From Rhodoferax sp. (GTDB lineage: Bacteria > Pseudomonadota > Gammaproteobacteria > Burkholderiales > Burkholderiaceae_C): DNA of 13,515 bases. The notes beneath the pieces were generated by a model. The model was given only the letters and a program-made list of their open reading frames with translations. It was not told where the DNA came from and did no database searches. The stretch lies in the NCBI GenBank assembly GCA_030833685.1, contig JAURGS010000043.1, positions 1-13,515 of the forward strand, read 5' to 3'. Shown here one piece after another: positions 6,757 through 13,515 of the stretch. Position numbers and translations under genes: made by a program. Within the stretch, counting starts at the first letter, position 1, and every line of letters begins with the position of its first letter.

Positions 6757-6978
6757 ATGAAGGCCTCAGACTCAACCGGCCATCGGCACCACGGCCACTC
6801 GCACGACGCCGGGAAACGCCATGCCGAACCCAGCGATGCTGACGATCAAGCGATGAGCGCAAACTTGCCTAATAGCCCCATCTCCTGGGCTGCTTCCAAA
6901 CGCGTGGGCCTGGTCCTACCCGTCGTGGGCGTGCTCTGGTTACTGGTTATGTGGGCAAACAGCGGGCCTGCGACATGA
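6757..6978 (+). CDS. His-rich single-pass membrane peptide at the head of the znu operon
   Basis: The 73-residue product has six His in its first 22 residues (9, 11, 12, 14, 16, 22; GHRHHGHSHD), an acidic/polar linker, and one hydrophobic helix near the C-terminus (about 50-67) preceded by Lys48-Arg49. By the positive-inside rule the His-rich part would be cytoplasmic. Its stop overlaps the znuC start (ATGA at 6975-6978), so translation is probably coupled. I chose the ATG at 6757, with a weak AAGAG upstream; a GTG at 6739 would add six residues with no ribosome site. I recognise no named family. A zinc-binding or zinc-buffering accessory to the transporter is inferred from composition and position only. 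Coding status is supported by overlap, composition and location. Confidence 0.7.
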   Translation: MKASDSTGHRHHGHSHDAGKRHAEPSDADDQAMSANLPNSPISWAASKRVGLVLPVVGVLWLLVMWANSGPAT

Positions 6979-7724
6979 TCGATATCCAGAACCTGACTGT
7001 TAGTTACCGCGGACACCCTGCTTTGCATCACATCAGCGGTGAATTCCGAAGTGGGTCTCTCAGTGCGGTCATTGGGCCCAATGGGGCCGGAAAAAGCACC
7101 CTGCTCAAAACGATTGTTGGCTTGCTCAAGCCCTCGGGCGGGCACCTTGATGTGCGCACGCCAAGGAAGCGCATTGCATACCTGCCCCAGCAGGCTGACC
7201 TTGACCGCGGCTTTCCGATGTCGGTTCGCGATTGCGTCTTACTCGGAGGCTGGTCCCAGCTAGGCGCCTGGAAGGGCGCCGGTGGGGATCAACTGACAGA
7301 GGCACAGGCTGCGATCCACGCCGTGGGCTTGGATGGTTTTGAACACCGAACCATTGGCTCACTTTCACGGGGGCAATTTCAACGGGCTTTGTTCGCCAGG
7401 CTGATGGTGCAACAGGCCGACCTGATTTTGCTCGATGAGCCATTCACAGCCATGGACACCAGGACCACAGAAGCCCTATTGGATATCGTGGCGAAATGGC
7501 ACATTCAGGGCCGAACAATCATTGCCGTTTTGCACGACGATGAGCAGGTTCGGCGCCACTTCCCGCAGACCGTGATGCTGGCACGCGAGTTGGTCGCGTG
7601 GGGGCCAACCTCAGAGGTACTGCGGCCACAGCATCTGCAACAAGCCAGGTCCTTGGCTGAAGCTTGGGACGATCATGCCGAGATCTGCCACACCGACGAA
7701 GTCGCCGCCACCAGCGCAGCATGA
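6975..7724 (+). CDS. znuC: Zinc ABC transporter ATP-binding protein
   Basis: Cytoplasmic ATPase subunit of a high-affinity zinc importer. The 249-residue protein shows Walker A GPNGAGKST (34-42), a Q-loop at LPQQ (70-73), an ABC signature written LSRGQ (130-134) rather than LSGGQ, Walker B LILLDEP (150-156) and the H-loop His187 (VLHDD). The start ATG at 6975 overlaps the stop of the His-rich peptide gene by four bases, and its own TGA overlaps the znuB ATG in the same way, so the three are translationally coupled. An ATG at 6951 would add eight residues unlike the family. Zinc rather than manganese is inferred from the adjacent Zur and the three-His binding protein. The last 15 or so residues are a short non-conserved tail. 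Confidence 0.93.
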   Translation: MIDIQNLTVSYRGHPALHHISGEFRSGSLSAVIGPNGAGKSTLLKTIVGLLKPSGGHLDVRTPRKRIAYLPQQADLDRGFPMSVRDCVLLGGWSQLGAWKGAGGDQLTEAQAAIHAVGLDGFEHRTIGSLSRGQFQRALFARLMVQQADLILLDEPFTAMDTRTTEALLDIVAKWHIQGRTIIAVLHDDEQVRRHFPQTVMLARELVAWGPTSEVLRPQHLQQARSLAEAWDDHAEICHTDEVAATSAA

Positions 7725-8593
7725 GTGCATGGATTGATTGGGTTGTTGGCCCGTTTGCAGAATACGCGTTTATGCGTCGAGCCTTGGTAGCCACACTTGC
7801 AGTGGGCCTGAGTGCAGCGCCCCTTGGCGTCTTCCTCACCTTGCGACGCATGAGTCTTTTAGGCGACGCACTCAGCCACGCCATATTGCCAGGTGTGGCC
7901 GTGGGCTTTTTGCTCGCGGGTGTCTCCATTGCGGCAATGGCCGCTGGTGGGGTCGTGGCGGGCCTCATCGTCGCGGCCCTGGCCGGGTTGCTCAGCCGGG
8001 TTACCCAACTCAAGGAGGACGCCAGCCTGGCCGCGCTCTACCTTCTGGCGCTGGCCATTGGCGTGACCCTCATCTCCCGGGGCGGCAGCCAGCTGGATTT
8101 GTTGCACATTTTGTTTGGCAACGCCCTGGGCGTGGACGAGGCCAGTCTGGTGATGGTTGCCGCCGTCAGCAGCGTCAGCCTGCTGGTTTTGTCTATTTTG
8201 TATAGGGGCTTGGTCCTCGAAACTTTTGACCCTTCATTCATTTTGGCCAGCGGGCATCGCGCCTGGCTCTGGCAGCAAGGCTTCTTGATGTTGGTGGTGA
8301 TCAATTTGGTGGCTGGTTTTCAGACACTGGGCACGCTCATGGCGGTTGGGCTGATGATGTTGCCCGCAGTCAGCAGTCGGCTCTGGCATGACACGCTGGG
8401 TGCACAACTGATTAATGCGAGCGCGCAAGCGGCGATAGCCGGGGCCTCAGGGCTATTGCTGTCCTTTCACCTGGACACGCCAAGTGGACCCACCATCATT
8501 GCGTGTGCCGGCGTCCTGTACGCTGCTTCTCTGTTTCTAGCGCCGGGTGGCCTTCTGGCCAAAGTCATGAAACGCCCACATCGGGTGGCCTGA
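7721..8593 (+). CDS. znuB: Zinc ABC transporter permease
   Basis: Inner-membrane channel subunit of the ABC-3 (ZnuB/MntB) family, 290 residues with about eight predicted hydrophobic helices. The segment GDALSHAILPGVAVGF (48-63) is the family's conserved cytoplasmic loop that docks on the ATPase. FDPSFILASG (about 168-177) and GTLMAVGLMMLPAVSSRL (about 206-223) are further typical blocks. The ATG at 7721 overlaps the znuC stop (ATGA). A longer upstream reading to 7664 lies wholly within znuC and is rejected. znuA begins three bases after the stop. The permease would work as a homodimer with ZnuC and receive metal from ZnuA. Confidence 0.93.
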   Translation: MSAWIDWVVGPFAEYAFMRRALVATLAVGLSAAPLGVFLTLRRMSLLGDALSHAILPGVAVGFLLAGVSIAAMAAGGVVAGLIVAALAGLLSRVTQLKEDASLAALYLLALAIGVTLISRGGSQLDLLHILFGNALGVDEASLVMVAAVSSVSLLVLSILYRGLVLETFDPSFILASGHRAWLWQQGFLMLVVINLVAGFQTLGTLMAVGLMMLPAVSSRLWHDTLGAQLINASAQAAIAGASGLLLSFHLDTPSGPTIIACAGVLYAASLFLAPGGLLAKVMKRPHRVA

Positions 8594-8596
8594 ACC

Positions 8597-9511
8597 GTGC
8601 GGCGACGAGACTGGATCACATCGGTAGGCTGCTTCGGCCTTGCCGCCACAGCACCGATCGCTGCCAGCGGGCAAAATGCCCCCCCCTTGAGCGTTGTAAC
8701 GAGCTTTAGCATCCTGCAAGACCTGATTGAGCAGGTTGGCAAGAACCGAATCGTGGTGCGCTCCTTAATCGGTGTGGATGGGCATGCGCATGCCTTTGAG
8801 CCTCGGCCCAGCCATGTTCAATCATTCGGGCAGGCTCAGATGGTGGTCCTCAACGGTCTGCGCTATGAGCCTTGGGCTGATCGTTTGATTAAATCCGCAA
8901 ATTTCAAAGGCAGGGTATTGACCGTATCGGACGGCATACCCGAGCCGCTGCAGGCCACGAAAACGGGGCGCCCAGATACCGACCCGGATCCGCATGCCTG
9001 GCAAAACCCACGCAATGTGATCCACTACGTCCAAGGCATTGCGGATGCACTGTGCGACCTTGACCCCGCGGCAAAAGACCATTACCGCAGGAGTGAGCAG
9101 GCGTACCTGACCGAATTACGTGAACTCGACCAGTGGATTGAATTGCAATTTCTACCCCTTTCATCTGCGCAGCGGCGGGTCATCACCTCACACCAGGCTT
9201 TCGCCTATTTCGCGCAGCGCTACCAAATCGAATTTTTGGCGCCGCAGGGCATTTCAAGCGAGTCCAGGCCCAGCGCCAAGACGGTTGCCCGGCTGATCAG
9301 TCAGATCAAATCTGAGCGCATAAAAGCGGTGTTCTTGGAACATCTGACTGACGGTCGGTTGCTACAGCAAATCGCCAAAGACACCGGTGTTCGTGTGGGC
9401 CCCAGCTTGTACGTGGAGGCGCTAACAGCACCTGGCAAAGGGGCAGAGACCTACCTGCAAATGATGCGCCACAACACTTTGGCGCTCGTGGCGGGCATGC
9501 AGGCAAGCTAA
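8597..9511 (+). CDS. znuA: Zinc ABC transporter substrate-binding protein
   Basis: Periplasmic cluster A-I solute-binding protein, 304 residues, with an Arg-rich signal peptide (RRRDWITSVGCFGLAATAP) cut after about residue 24-26. Metal ligands inferred by pattern are His65 (HAHAFEP), His133 (DPHAW) and His199 (SHQAF), a three-His set typical of zinc rather than manganese proteins; the fourth position, usually Asp in LYSDAL, is Glu274 (LYVEAL). The span between the first two ligands (66-132) has no His-rich loop, unlike E. coli ZnuA. The start is GTG at 8597, the first possible codon after an in-frame stop at 8591-8593, three bases after znuB. The gene ends 42 bases before the converging msrA with no clear terminator. 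Confidence 0.93.
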   Translation: MRRRDWITSVGCFGLAATAPIAASGQNAPPLSVVTSFSILQDLIEQVGKNRIVVRSLIGVDGHAHAFEPRPSHVQSFGQAQMVVLNGLRYEPWADRLIKSANFKGRVLTVSDGIPEPLQATKTGRPDTDPDPHAWQNPRNVIHYVQGIADALCDLDPAAKDHYRRSEQAYLTELRELDQWIELQFLPLSSAQRRVITSHQAFAYFAQRYQIEFLAPQGISSESRPSAKTVARLISQIKSERIKAVFLEHLTDGRLLQQIAKDTGVRVGPSLYVEALTAPGKGAETYLQMMRHNTLALVAGMQAS

Positions 9512-9553
9512 CACTACCCCGCCCTGCGCTTGCGCCATGACGCCGGCTTCAGC

Positions 9554-10099
9554 CTAAGCGCTGTTTTTCACCAGGCTCGCAAAAGTACGCTGAAACTTCG
9601 CAACTTTAGGCGCAGCCACAGCCATGCAATAACCCTGGAAGGGATTGCGTTCAAAAAAGTCCTGGTGATAGTCCTCGGCAGGCCAGTAATTTCGACGAAT
9701 CTGAAGCTCTGTGACGATCGGATTTTGATAGACCTTTTGGTGCGAGAGTTCGTCGATGAACGCTTGCGCCAGTTGCAACTGCTCAGGCTTGCTGGCGTAT
9801 ATGCCGCTGCGGTACTGTGTTCCGCGATCGTGACCTTGTGCATTGAGCGTTGTCGGGTCATGAATCAAGAAAAATATCTCGAAGATTTGTCTCAAATCGA
9901 TGACCTCAGGGTCATAAACCAGTTGAACCACCTCGTTATGACCGGTTTGGCCGGTACATACGTCCTCATAACTGGGCTGCGGCATATCGCCATTGCAATA
10001 GCCTGATTGCACGTCGAGCACACCTTTGACCCGCACAAAGACAGCCTCAGTACACCAAAAGCAGCCACCACCCAAAGTAATTGTTTCCGTATCCGGCAT
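9554..10099 (-). CDS. msrA: Peptide methionine sulfoxide reductase A
   Basis: Reduces methionine-S-sulfoxide in proteins and free form, repairing oxidative damage, using thioredoxin. The 181-residue protein has the catalytic motif GCFWC (12-16; nucleophile Cys13), the substrate-binding GHDRGTQYRS (89-98) and the conserved YWPAEDYHQDFFERNP stretch (138-153). Cys158 in GYC is a possible resolving cysteine. No signal peptide is seen, so it should be cytoplasmic. The ATG at 10099 has a very strong GAGGAGGGC ribosome site. It is divergent from the RND efflux operon across a 186-base gap with a tandem repeat, and converges on znuA. Not fused to MsrB. Confidence 0.97.
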   Translation of the reverse strand: MPDTETITLGGGCFWCTEAVFVRVKGVLDVQSGYCNGDMPQPSYEDVCTGQTGHNEVVQLVYDPEVIDLRQIFEIFFLIHDPTTLNAQGHDRGTQYRSGIYASKPEQLQLAQAFIDELSHQKVYQNPIVTELQIRRNYWPAEDYHQDFFERNPFQGYCMAVAAPKVAKFQRTFASLVKNSA

Positions 10100-10150
10100 C
10101 TTTTGCCCTCCTCATATCGACCACTGTAATCGAATGCGGCACGACAGAGC

Positions 10151-10182
10151 GGGCCAGTGGGCCAGTGGGCCAGCGGGCCAAT
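10151..10182. repeat. Four tandem copies of an 8-bp unit (GGGCCAGT)
   Basis: Copies read GGGCCAGT (10151-10158), GGGCCAGT (10159-10166), GGGCCAGC (10167-10174) and GGGCCAAT (10175-10182); a fifth, degenerate AGGCACTG follows. The array sits between msrA and the RND adaptor gene, 51-83 bases upstream of the msrA start and about 104 bases upstream of the adaptor start. Each GGCC can pair with the next, so small hairpins are possible. Such short arrays can change copy number by slippage. Confidence 0.9.
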
Positions 10183-10285
10183 AGGCACTGCGGCCATACA
10201 ATCGACCGCCCCTGGTTTCTCAGCGCTTTCCCACTGTCTCCTAATCCCTTGAATTGATGTTTGAATCACTCCGTCAGGACAAAAC

Positions 10286-11428
10286 ATGAAAACCTGGAAA
10301 AAAGGTTTAGTGATCGTCGCGACTTTGGCGCTATTGCTGGCTGGCTTGGCCAGAACTTACAAAGCCCGAGATGAGCGTGAGCAAGCTCTCCAGGCGCAAA
10401 CCGCCTCACAAAAAGTGGAAGTGACTCTGCAGGTCCAGGCGCAGGATTTGCTCACCGTGCAGGTCGTGACCCTGGACAAAACGCAGCCGATCACGGCTGT
10501 GGTCTCCCCCTTGCGCTCGACCCTGGTCAAGGCAAGAGTGCCCGGTGAGCTCTTGCAACTTGCCGTGCGTGAGGGCGAATCCGTCAAGCCAGGCGAGGTG
10601 CTGGCCCGTACCGACGACACCCAGATCAAAGCCAATGTCGCTATGTCATCCGAACAGCTCAAGGCGTCACAGGCTCAACTGGCGATCGCCCAGCGGGCAT
10701 ACGACAACAACCAGGATCTGGCTAAGCAAGGCTTTATATCGGAGACCGCACTTGCCAATGCGCGGGCCAGCCTGGACGCCGCCAAAGCCAACGTCGCCTC
10801 GGCACAAGCAGCGCTCAGCATCAGTCAATCTAACCTCAACGACACGATTTTGCGCGCACCCATTGGCGGACGCGTGGCACAAAAATTCGCACAACCCGGT
10901 GAACTCCTGGGTCTCGGAGCGCCCGTGCTGGAGATCATCGACCCCAGCCAAATTGAGCTGGAAGCGAGCCTGCCAGCGCATGAAGCCCCAGTGGTGCGCA
11001 GTGGACAAATCGCCACACTCGCTGACCCGACATCCCCACAAAGCGTGGTCCAAGGCCAGGTGACGCGTGTCAACCCCAAAGCTGATCCCATGAGCCGCTC
11101 GGTTAAGTTTTACCTTCGGATCACGCAACAAAACAAGCTTTACCCTGGTCAATTTTTGCAGGGCCATGTGCGGGTCGGTGAAATCAAAGGCCTAGGGCTT
11201 CCTTTGACAGCCATTCGCACCGATGCGCCCACACCTTTTGTCCAAGTCCTGCGCGCCAAGAGGGTCGTACATCAGGACGTCACCATCCGAAGCCGAGGCG
11301 AGTTGCAGGGTAAACCCTTCGTACTGCTTGAGGGACTTCAAGCTGGAGATACTGTGCTGGCTGGGTCCCTTGGGCTAATCAGAAGCGGAACACTGACATC
11401 GACAGCAACGCCCAACGCGGCGAAATGA
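10286..11428 (+). CDS. RND efflux periplasmic adaptor (membrane fusion protein)
   Basis: The 380-residue protein has an N-terminal hydrophobic anchor or signal (about 7-22) without a lipobox Cys. The order of segments is that of HlyD/AcrA-type adaptors: first half of a lipoyl domain (about 80-112, with VREGESVKPGEVLARTD), an Ala/Gln-rich coiled-coil hairpin (about 113-187), the second lipoyl half (LRAPIGGRVAQKFAQPGE, 189-206), then beta-barrel and membrane-proximal parts. It would link the inner-membrane RND pump encoded immediately downstream (6-base gap) to an outer-membrane channel that is not in the window. The ATG follows AGGAC. The substrate is unknown; drug/solvent efflux is the default for HAE1 partners, and metal efflux is less likely. 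Confidence 0.93.
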   Translation: MKTWKKGLVIVATLALLLAGLARTYKARDEREQALQAQTASQKVEVTLQVQAQDLLTVQVVTLDKTQPITAVVSPLRSTLVKARVPGELLQLAVREGESVKPGEVLARTDDTQIKANVAMSSEQLKASQAQLAIAQRAYDNNQDLAKQGFISETALANARASLDAAKANVASAQAALSISQSNLNDTILRAPIGGRVAQKFAQPGELLGLGAPVLEIIDPSQIELEASLPAHEAPVVRSGQIATLADPTSPQSVVQGQVTRVNPKADPMSRSVKFYLRITQQNKLYPGQFLQGHVRVGEIKGLGLPLTAIRTDAPTPFVQVLRAKRVVHQDVTIRSRGELQGKPFVLLEGLQAGDTVLAGSLGLIRSGTLTSTATPNAAK

Positions 11429-11434
11429 TCTGAC

Positions 11435-13515
11435 ATGTGGTTTACCCGCGTCAGCTTGAACAATCCCGTCCTGGCCACGATGGTCATGCTGGCGCTTGTG
11501 GTCTTGGGTTTGTTCTCGATCCAACGCCTGCAGGTCGACATGTTTCCCAACGTGGACTTTCCAGTGGTGGTGGTCACCACGGAGTACCCCGGTGCTGCGC
11601 CTTCCATCGTTGAAAATGAAATTTCTAAAAAGATTGAGGAAAGCGTCAACGGTATTGCAGGTATCAACGCTCTGACGTCTCGGTCCTACCAAGGCACGTC
11701 GGTGGTAATCATCGAGTTCGGTCTTCATGTCGACGGTCGCCGTGCAGCGGAAGATGTCCGCGAGAAAATCGCCGCCGTGCGGCCAACCTTGCTGGCCGAC
11801 ATCAAAGAACCCCGCGTTCAGCGCTTTGATCCTGCAACGCGCCCGATTTGGTCTGTCGCCGTGGTGCCGCAAAAAACGACGAACCAAGGCGACATGCTAG
11901 ACCTGGTTGAACTGAGCAACTGGACAAATAAAGGTCTGAGGAAACGCCTCGAAAACGTCAGGGGGGTGGGCGCGATCAACGTGGTCGGACAGACGCAGCG
12001 CGAAATCAATATCTACCTTCGTCCCAAGGCGCTTCAATCGTATGGCATCTCTGCCGAGCAAGTCGCGCAAGCGGTACGAAACGAGACCCAGGATCTTCCT
12101 GCAGGTAGCCTGCGCTCTAGCGAGCAAGAACGGGTTGTCCAAATTACGGCAGCCATGGCGCGACCGGAAGATTTCCGTCAAATCATTGTCGCCAGGCGAG
12201 GTAATGGCACCGTCAAACTTCATCAAGTGGCCGATGTGGTGGATGGCGCACAAGATCTTGACAGTTTGGCCCTCTACAACGGGCAACGCACGCTGCTGGT
12301 AAGTGTGCAAAAAGTTCAAGACGACAACACCATCGCGGTTGTTGACCGCCTAAACCAAACGGTCCTGGAGATGCAAAAGGAATTACCGCCAGGCATTAGG
12401 CTGGAGACCGTGCAAGATGGCTCTCGGCAAATCCGTGTCTCCGTGGCAAATGTCCGCCAAACCCTGCTTGAGGGTGCTGCCCTGACGGTTTTGATCGTCT
12501 TTCTGTTTCTGAACTCCTGGCGCTCCACCATCATCACCGGGCTGACGCTGCCCATTGCGTTGATTTCGACATTTTTCTTCATGGATTTGATGGGCTTCAC
12601 CATCAACATGATCACCATGATGGCGCTAAGCCTTTGTGTTGGATTATTGATTGACGACGCCATTGTTGTGCGTGAAAACATTGTCCGACACGCCCACATG
12701 GGCAAATCCACATTTGATGCCGCACTTGAGGGAACCCAGGAAATAGGACTGGCTGTTTTTGCCACCACGATGTCGATCGTGGCGGTTTTCCTGCCGATCG
12801 GTTTCATGGGTGGCATCGTCGGAAAGTTTTTCCACGAATTTGGTCTGACCATTGTTGCCGCAGTACTCATCTCAATGTTCGTCAGCTTTACCCTGGATCC
12901 GATGTTGTCCTCGATCTGGCATGACCCCAGCATTCACGCCATGGGTCGCAGCAGGGCGTCCCTTTACGACCGAACGCTGGGACGCTTGACGGGTTTGTTT
13001 GATCGATTCAACGACGCGCTGGCCGACTGGTATCAAGGCAGCCTGAAATGGGCTTTGCGGCACAAGCTGCTCACGCTGCTGCTGGGCGCAGCCGTGTTCG
13101 TCGCAAGCCTTTTGATGGTTCCCTTGCTGGGAACTGAATTTGTACCCAAATCAGACTACTCAGAGACGACCATCACCTTCAGCACACCGGTTGGATCCTC
13201 CCTGGAGGTGACTGAGCAGCGCGCCAAAGAGGTTGAGTCCATCATCCGCAGCATGCCGGAGGTGCGCTACACGCTCGCCACCATCAACGCCAGCACGCTT
13301 CCCGGGAAAATTTATGCCAGCGTCTACGTGCGACTGCTTAATCGTGATCAAAGAAAACGCGGTATCGAGGAGGTGGCAGTTTCATTACGCCAGCGCTTGC
13401 GTGAAGTGGCAGGCATCACTGTCACACACGTGGGGCTGCTCGATCCGGTTGGTGGGCAAAAACAAATTCAATTTTCCATACGCGGGCCAGACTCGGGGGA
13501 GCTGTCACGGCTGAA
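11435..13515 (+). CDS. RND efflux pump inner-membrane permease (HAE1 type), 3' end missing
   Basis: An open frame of 693 full codons runs to the window end; the family is about 1,030-1,050 residues, so roughly a third is missing. Visible parts are TM1 (about 10-29), MFPNVDFP (36-43) and the first porter domain, then TM2-TM6 from about 345. The proton-relay motif GLLIDDAIVVREN (403-415) places Asp407 and Asp408 at the same numbers as in E. coli AcrB, and FLPIGFMGG also matches the HAE1 pattern. A loop and start of the second periplasmic half follow after about residue 550. It is translated right after the adaptor, from ATG 11435 with a weak ribosome site, suggesting coupling. The pump would export hydrophobic or amphiphilic compounds using the proton gradient; no substrate can be named. 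Confidence 0.94.
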   Translation, partial: MWFTRVSLNNPVLATMVMLALVVLGLFSIQRLQVDMFPNVDFPVVVVTTEYPGAAPSIVENEISKKIEESVNGIAGINALTSRSYQGTSVVIIEFGLHVDGRRAAEDVREKIAAVRPTLLADIKEPRVQRFDPATRPIWSVAVVPQKTTNQGDMLDLVELSNWTNKGLRKRLENVRGVGAINVVGQTQREINIYLRPKALQSYGISAEQVAQAVRNETQDLPAGSLRSSEQERVVQITAAMARPEDFRQIIVARRGNGTVKLHQVADVVDGAQDLDSLALYNGQRTLLVSVQKVQDDNTIAVVDRLNQTVLEMQKELPPGIRLETVQDGSRQIRVSVANVRQTLLEGAALTVLIVFLFLNSWRSTIITGLTLPIALISTFFFMDLMGFTINMITMMALSLCVGLLIDDAIVVRENIVRHAHMGKSTFDAALEGTQEIGLAVFATTMSIVAVFLPIGFMGGIVGKFFHEFGLTIVAAVLISMFVSFTLDPMLSSIWHDPSIHAMGRSRASLYDRTLGRLTGLFDRFNDALADWYQGSLKWALRHKLLTLLLGAAVFVASLLMVPLLGTEFVPKSDYSETTITFSTPVGSSLEVTEQRAKEVESIIRSMPEVRYTLATINASTLPGKIYASVYVRLLNRDQRKRGIEEVAVSLRQRLREVAGITVTHVGLLDPVGGQKQIQFSIRGPDSGELSRL

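Noticed and set aside
6757..6978. His-codon leader peptide acting by attenuation
   Set aside because: The frame is 73 codons with a clear transmembrane helix, His codons are scattered, no terminator/antiterminator follows, and the downstream genes are zinc transport, not His synthesis.
9512..9553. Possible bidirectional terminator between znuA and msrA
   Set aside because: The 42-base gap has GCGC-rich sequence but no stable stem with a T-run on either strand.
10249..10266. Two TTGAAT hexamers upstream of the RND adaptor
   Set aside because: A direct repeat of 6 bases at this spacing is easily expected by chance, and no matching -10 box supports a promoter.

Overview
The window looks like ordinary chromosomal DNA of a betaproteobacterium in the Burkholderiales, probably Comamonadaceae (Rhodoferax/Polaromonas/Limnohabitans-like). 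This rests on moderate-to-high GC, protein sequence character, the ilvD-lgt pair, the short Trp-rich membrane protein beside ilvD, and the Zur/Znu variant. The taxonomic call is inference. Genes are densely packed and no stretch over 300 bases lacks a gene. The longest gaps are about 140-190 bases (3647-3792, 4413-4553, 4938-5090, 10100-10285). I see no rRNA, tRNA, CRISPR array, insertion sequence or phage gene.

Left part (1-4026, minus strand): reading in the direction of transcription, a Trp-rich membrane microprotein, ilvD (branched-chain amino acid synthesis), lgt (lipoprotein lipidation), a crotonase-family enzyme, and the first 20 codons of a probable acyl-CoA (malonate-CoA) ligase. The last two likely work together on an acyl-CoA substrate.

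Middle part (4027-6172): a small periplasmic class I cytochrome c with its own promoter-like region and a strong intrinsic terminator, a small cupin protein on the minus strand, then glyoxalase I (gloA) and pyridoxamine 5'-phosphate oxidase (pdxH) on the plus strand.

Zinc locus (6179-9511): a Fur-family regulator (zur) on the minus strand diverges from a four-gene plus-strand operon: a His-rich single-pass membrane peptide, znuC, znuB and znuA. The first three genes are joined by ATGA overlaps, and GTG-started znuA follows znuB by 3 bp. The 65-105 bp between the divergent starts holds repeated TTGCAA-type palindromes that are good Zur operator candidates. ZnuA lacks the His-rich loop typical of the family, while the peptide at the head of the operon is His-rich. 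This is the most interesting point in the window.

Right part (9554-13515): msrA (methionine sulfoxide reductase A, minus strand) diverges from an RND efflux operon made of a periplasmic adaptor and an HAE1-type inner-membrane pump that runs off the window end. The gap between msrA and the adaptor contains four tandem copies of an 8-bp unit.

Overall this is mostly housekeeping and metal-homeostasis sequence. I did not find a convincing wholly new system. The zinc operon's His-rich peptide and the octamer repeat are the best leads.
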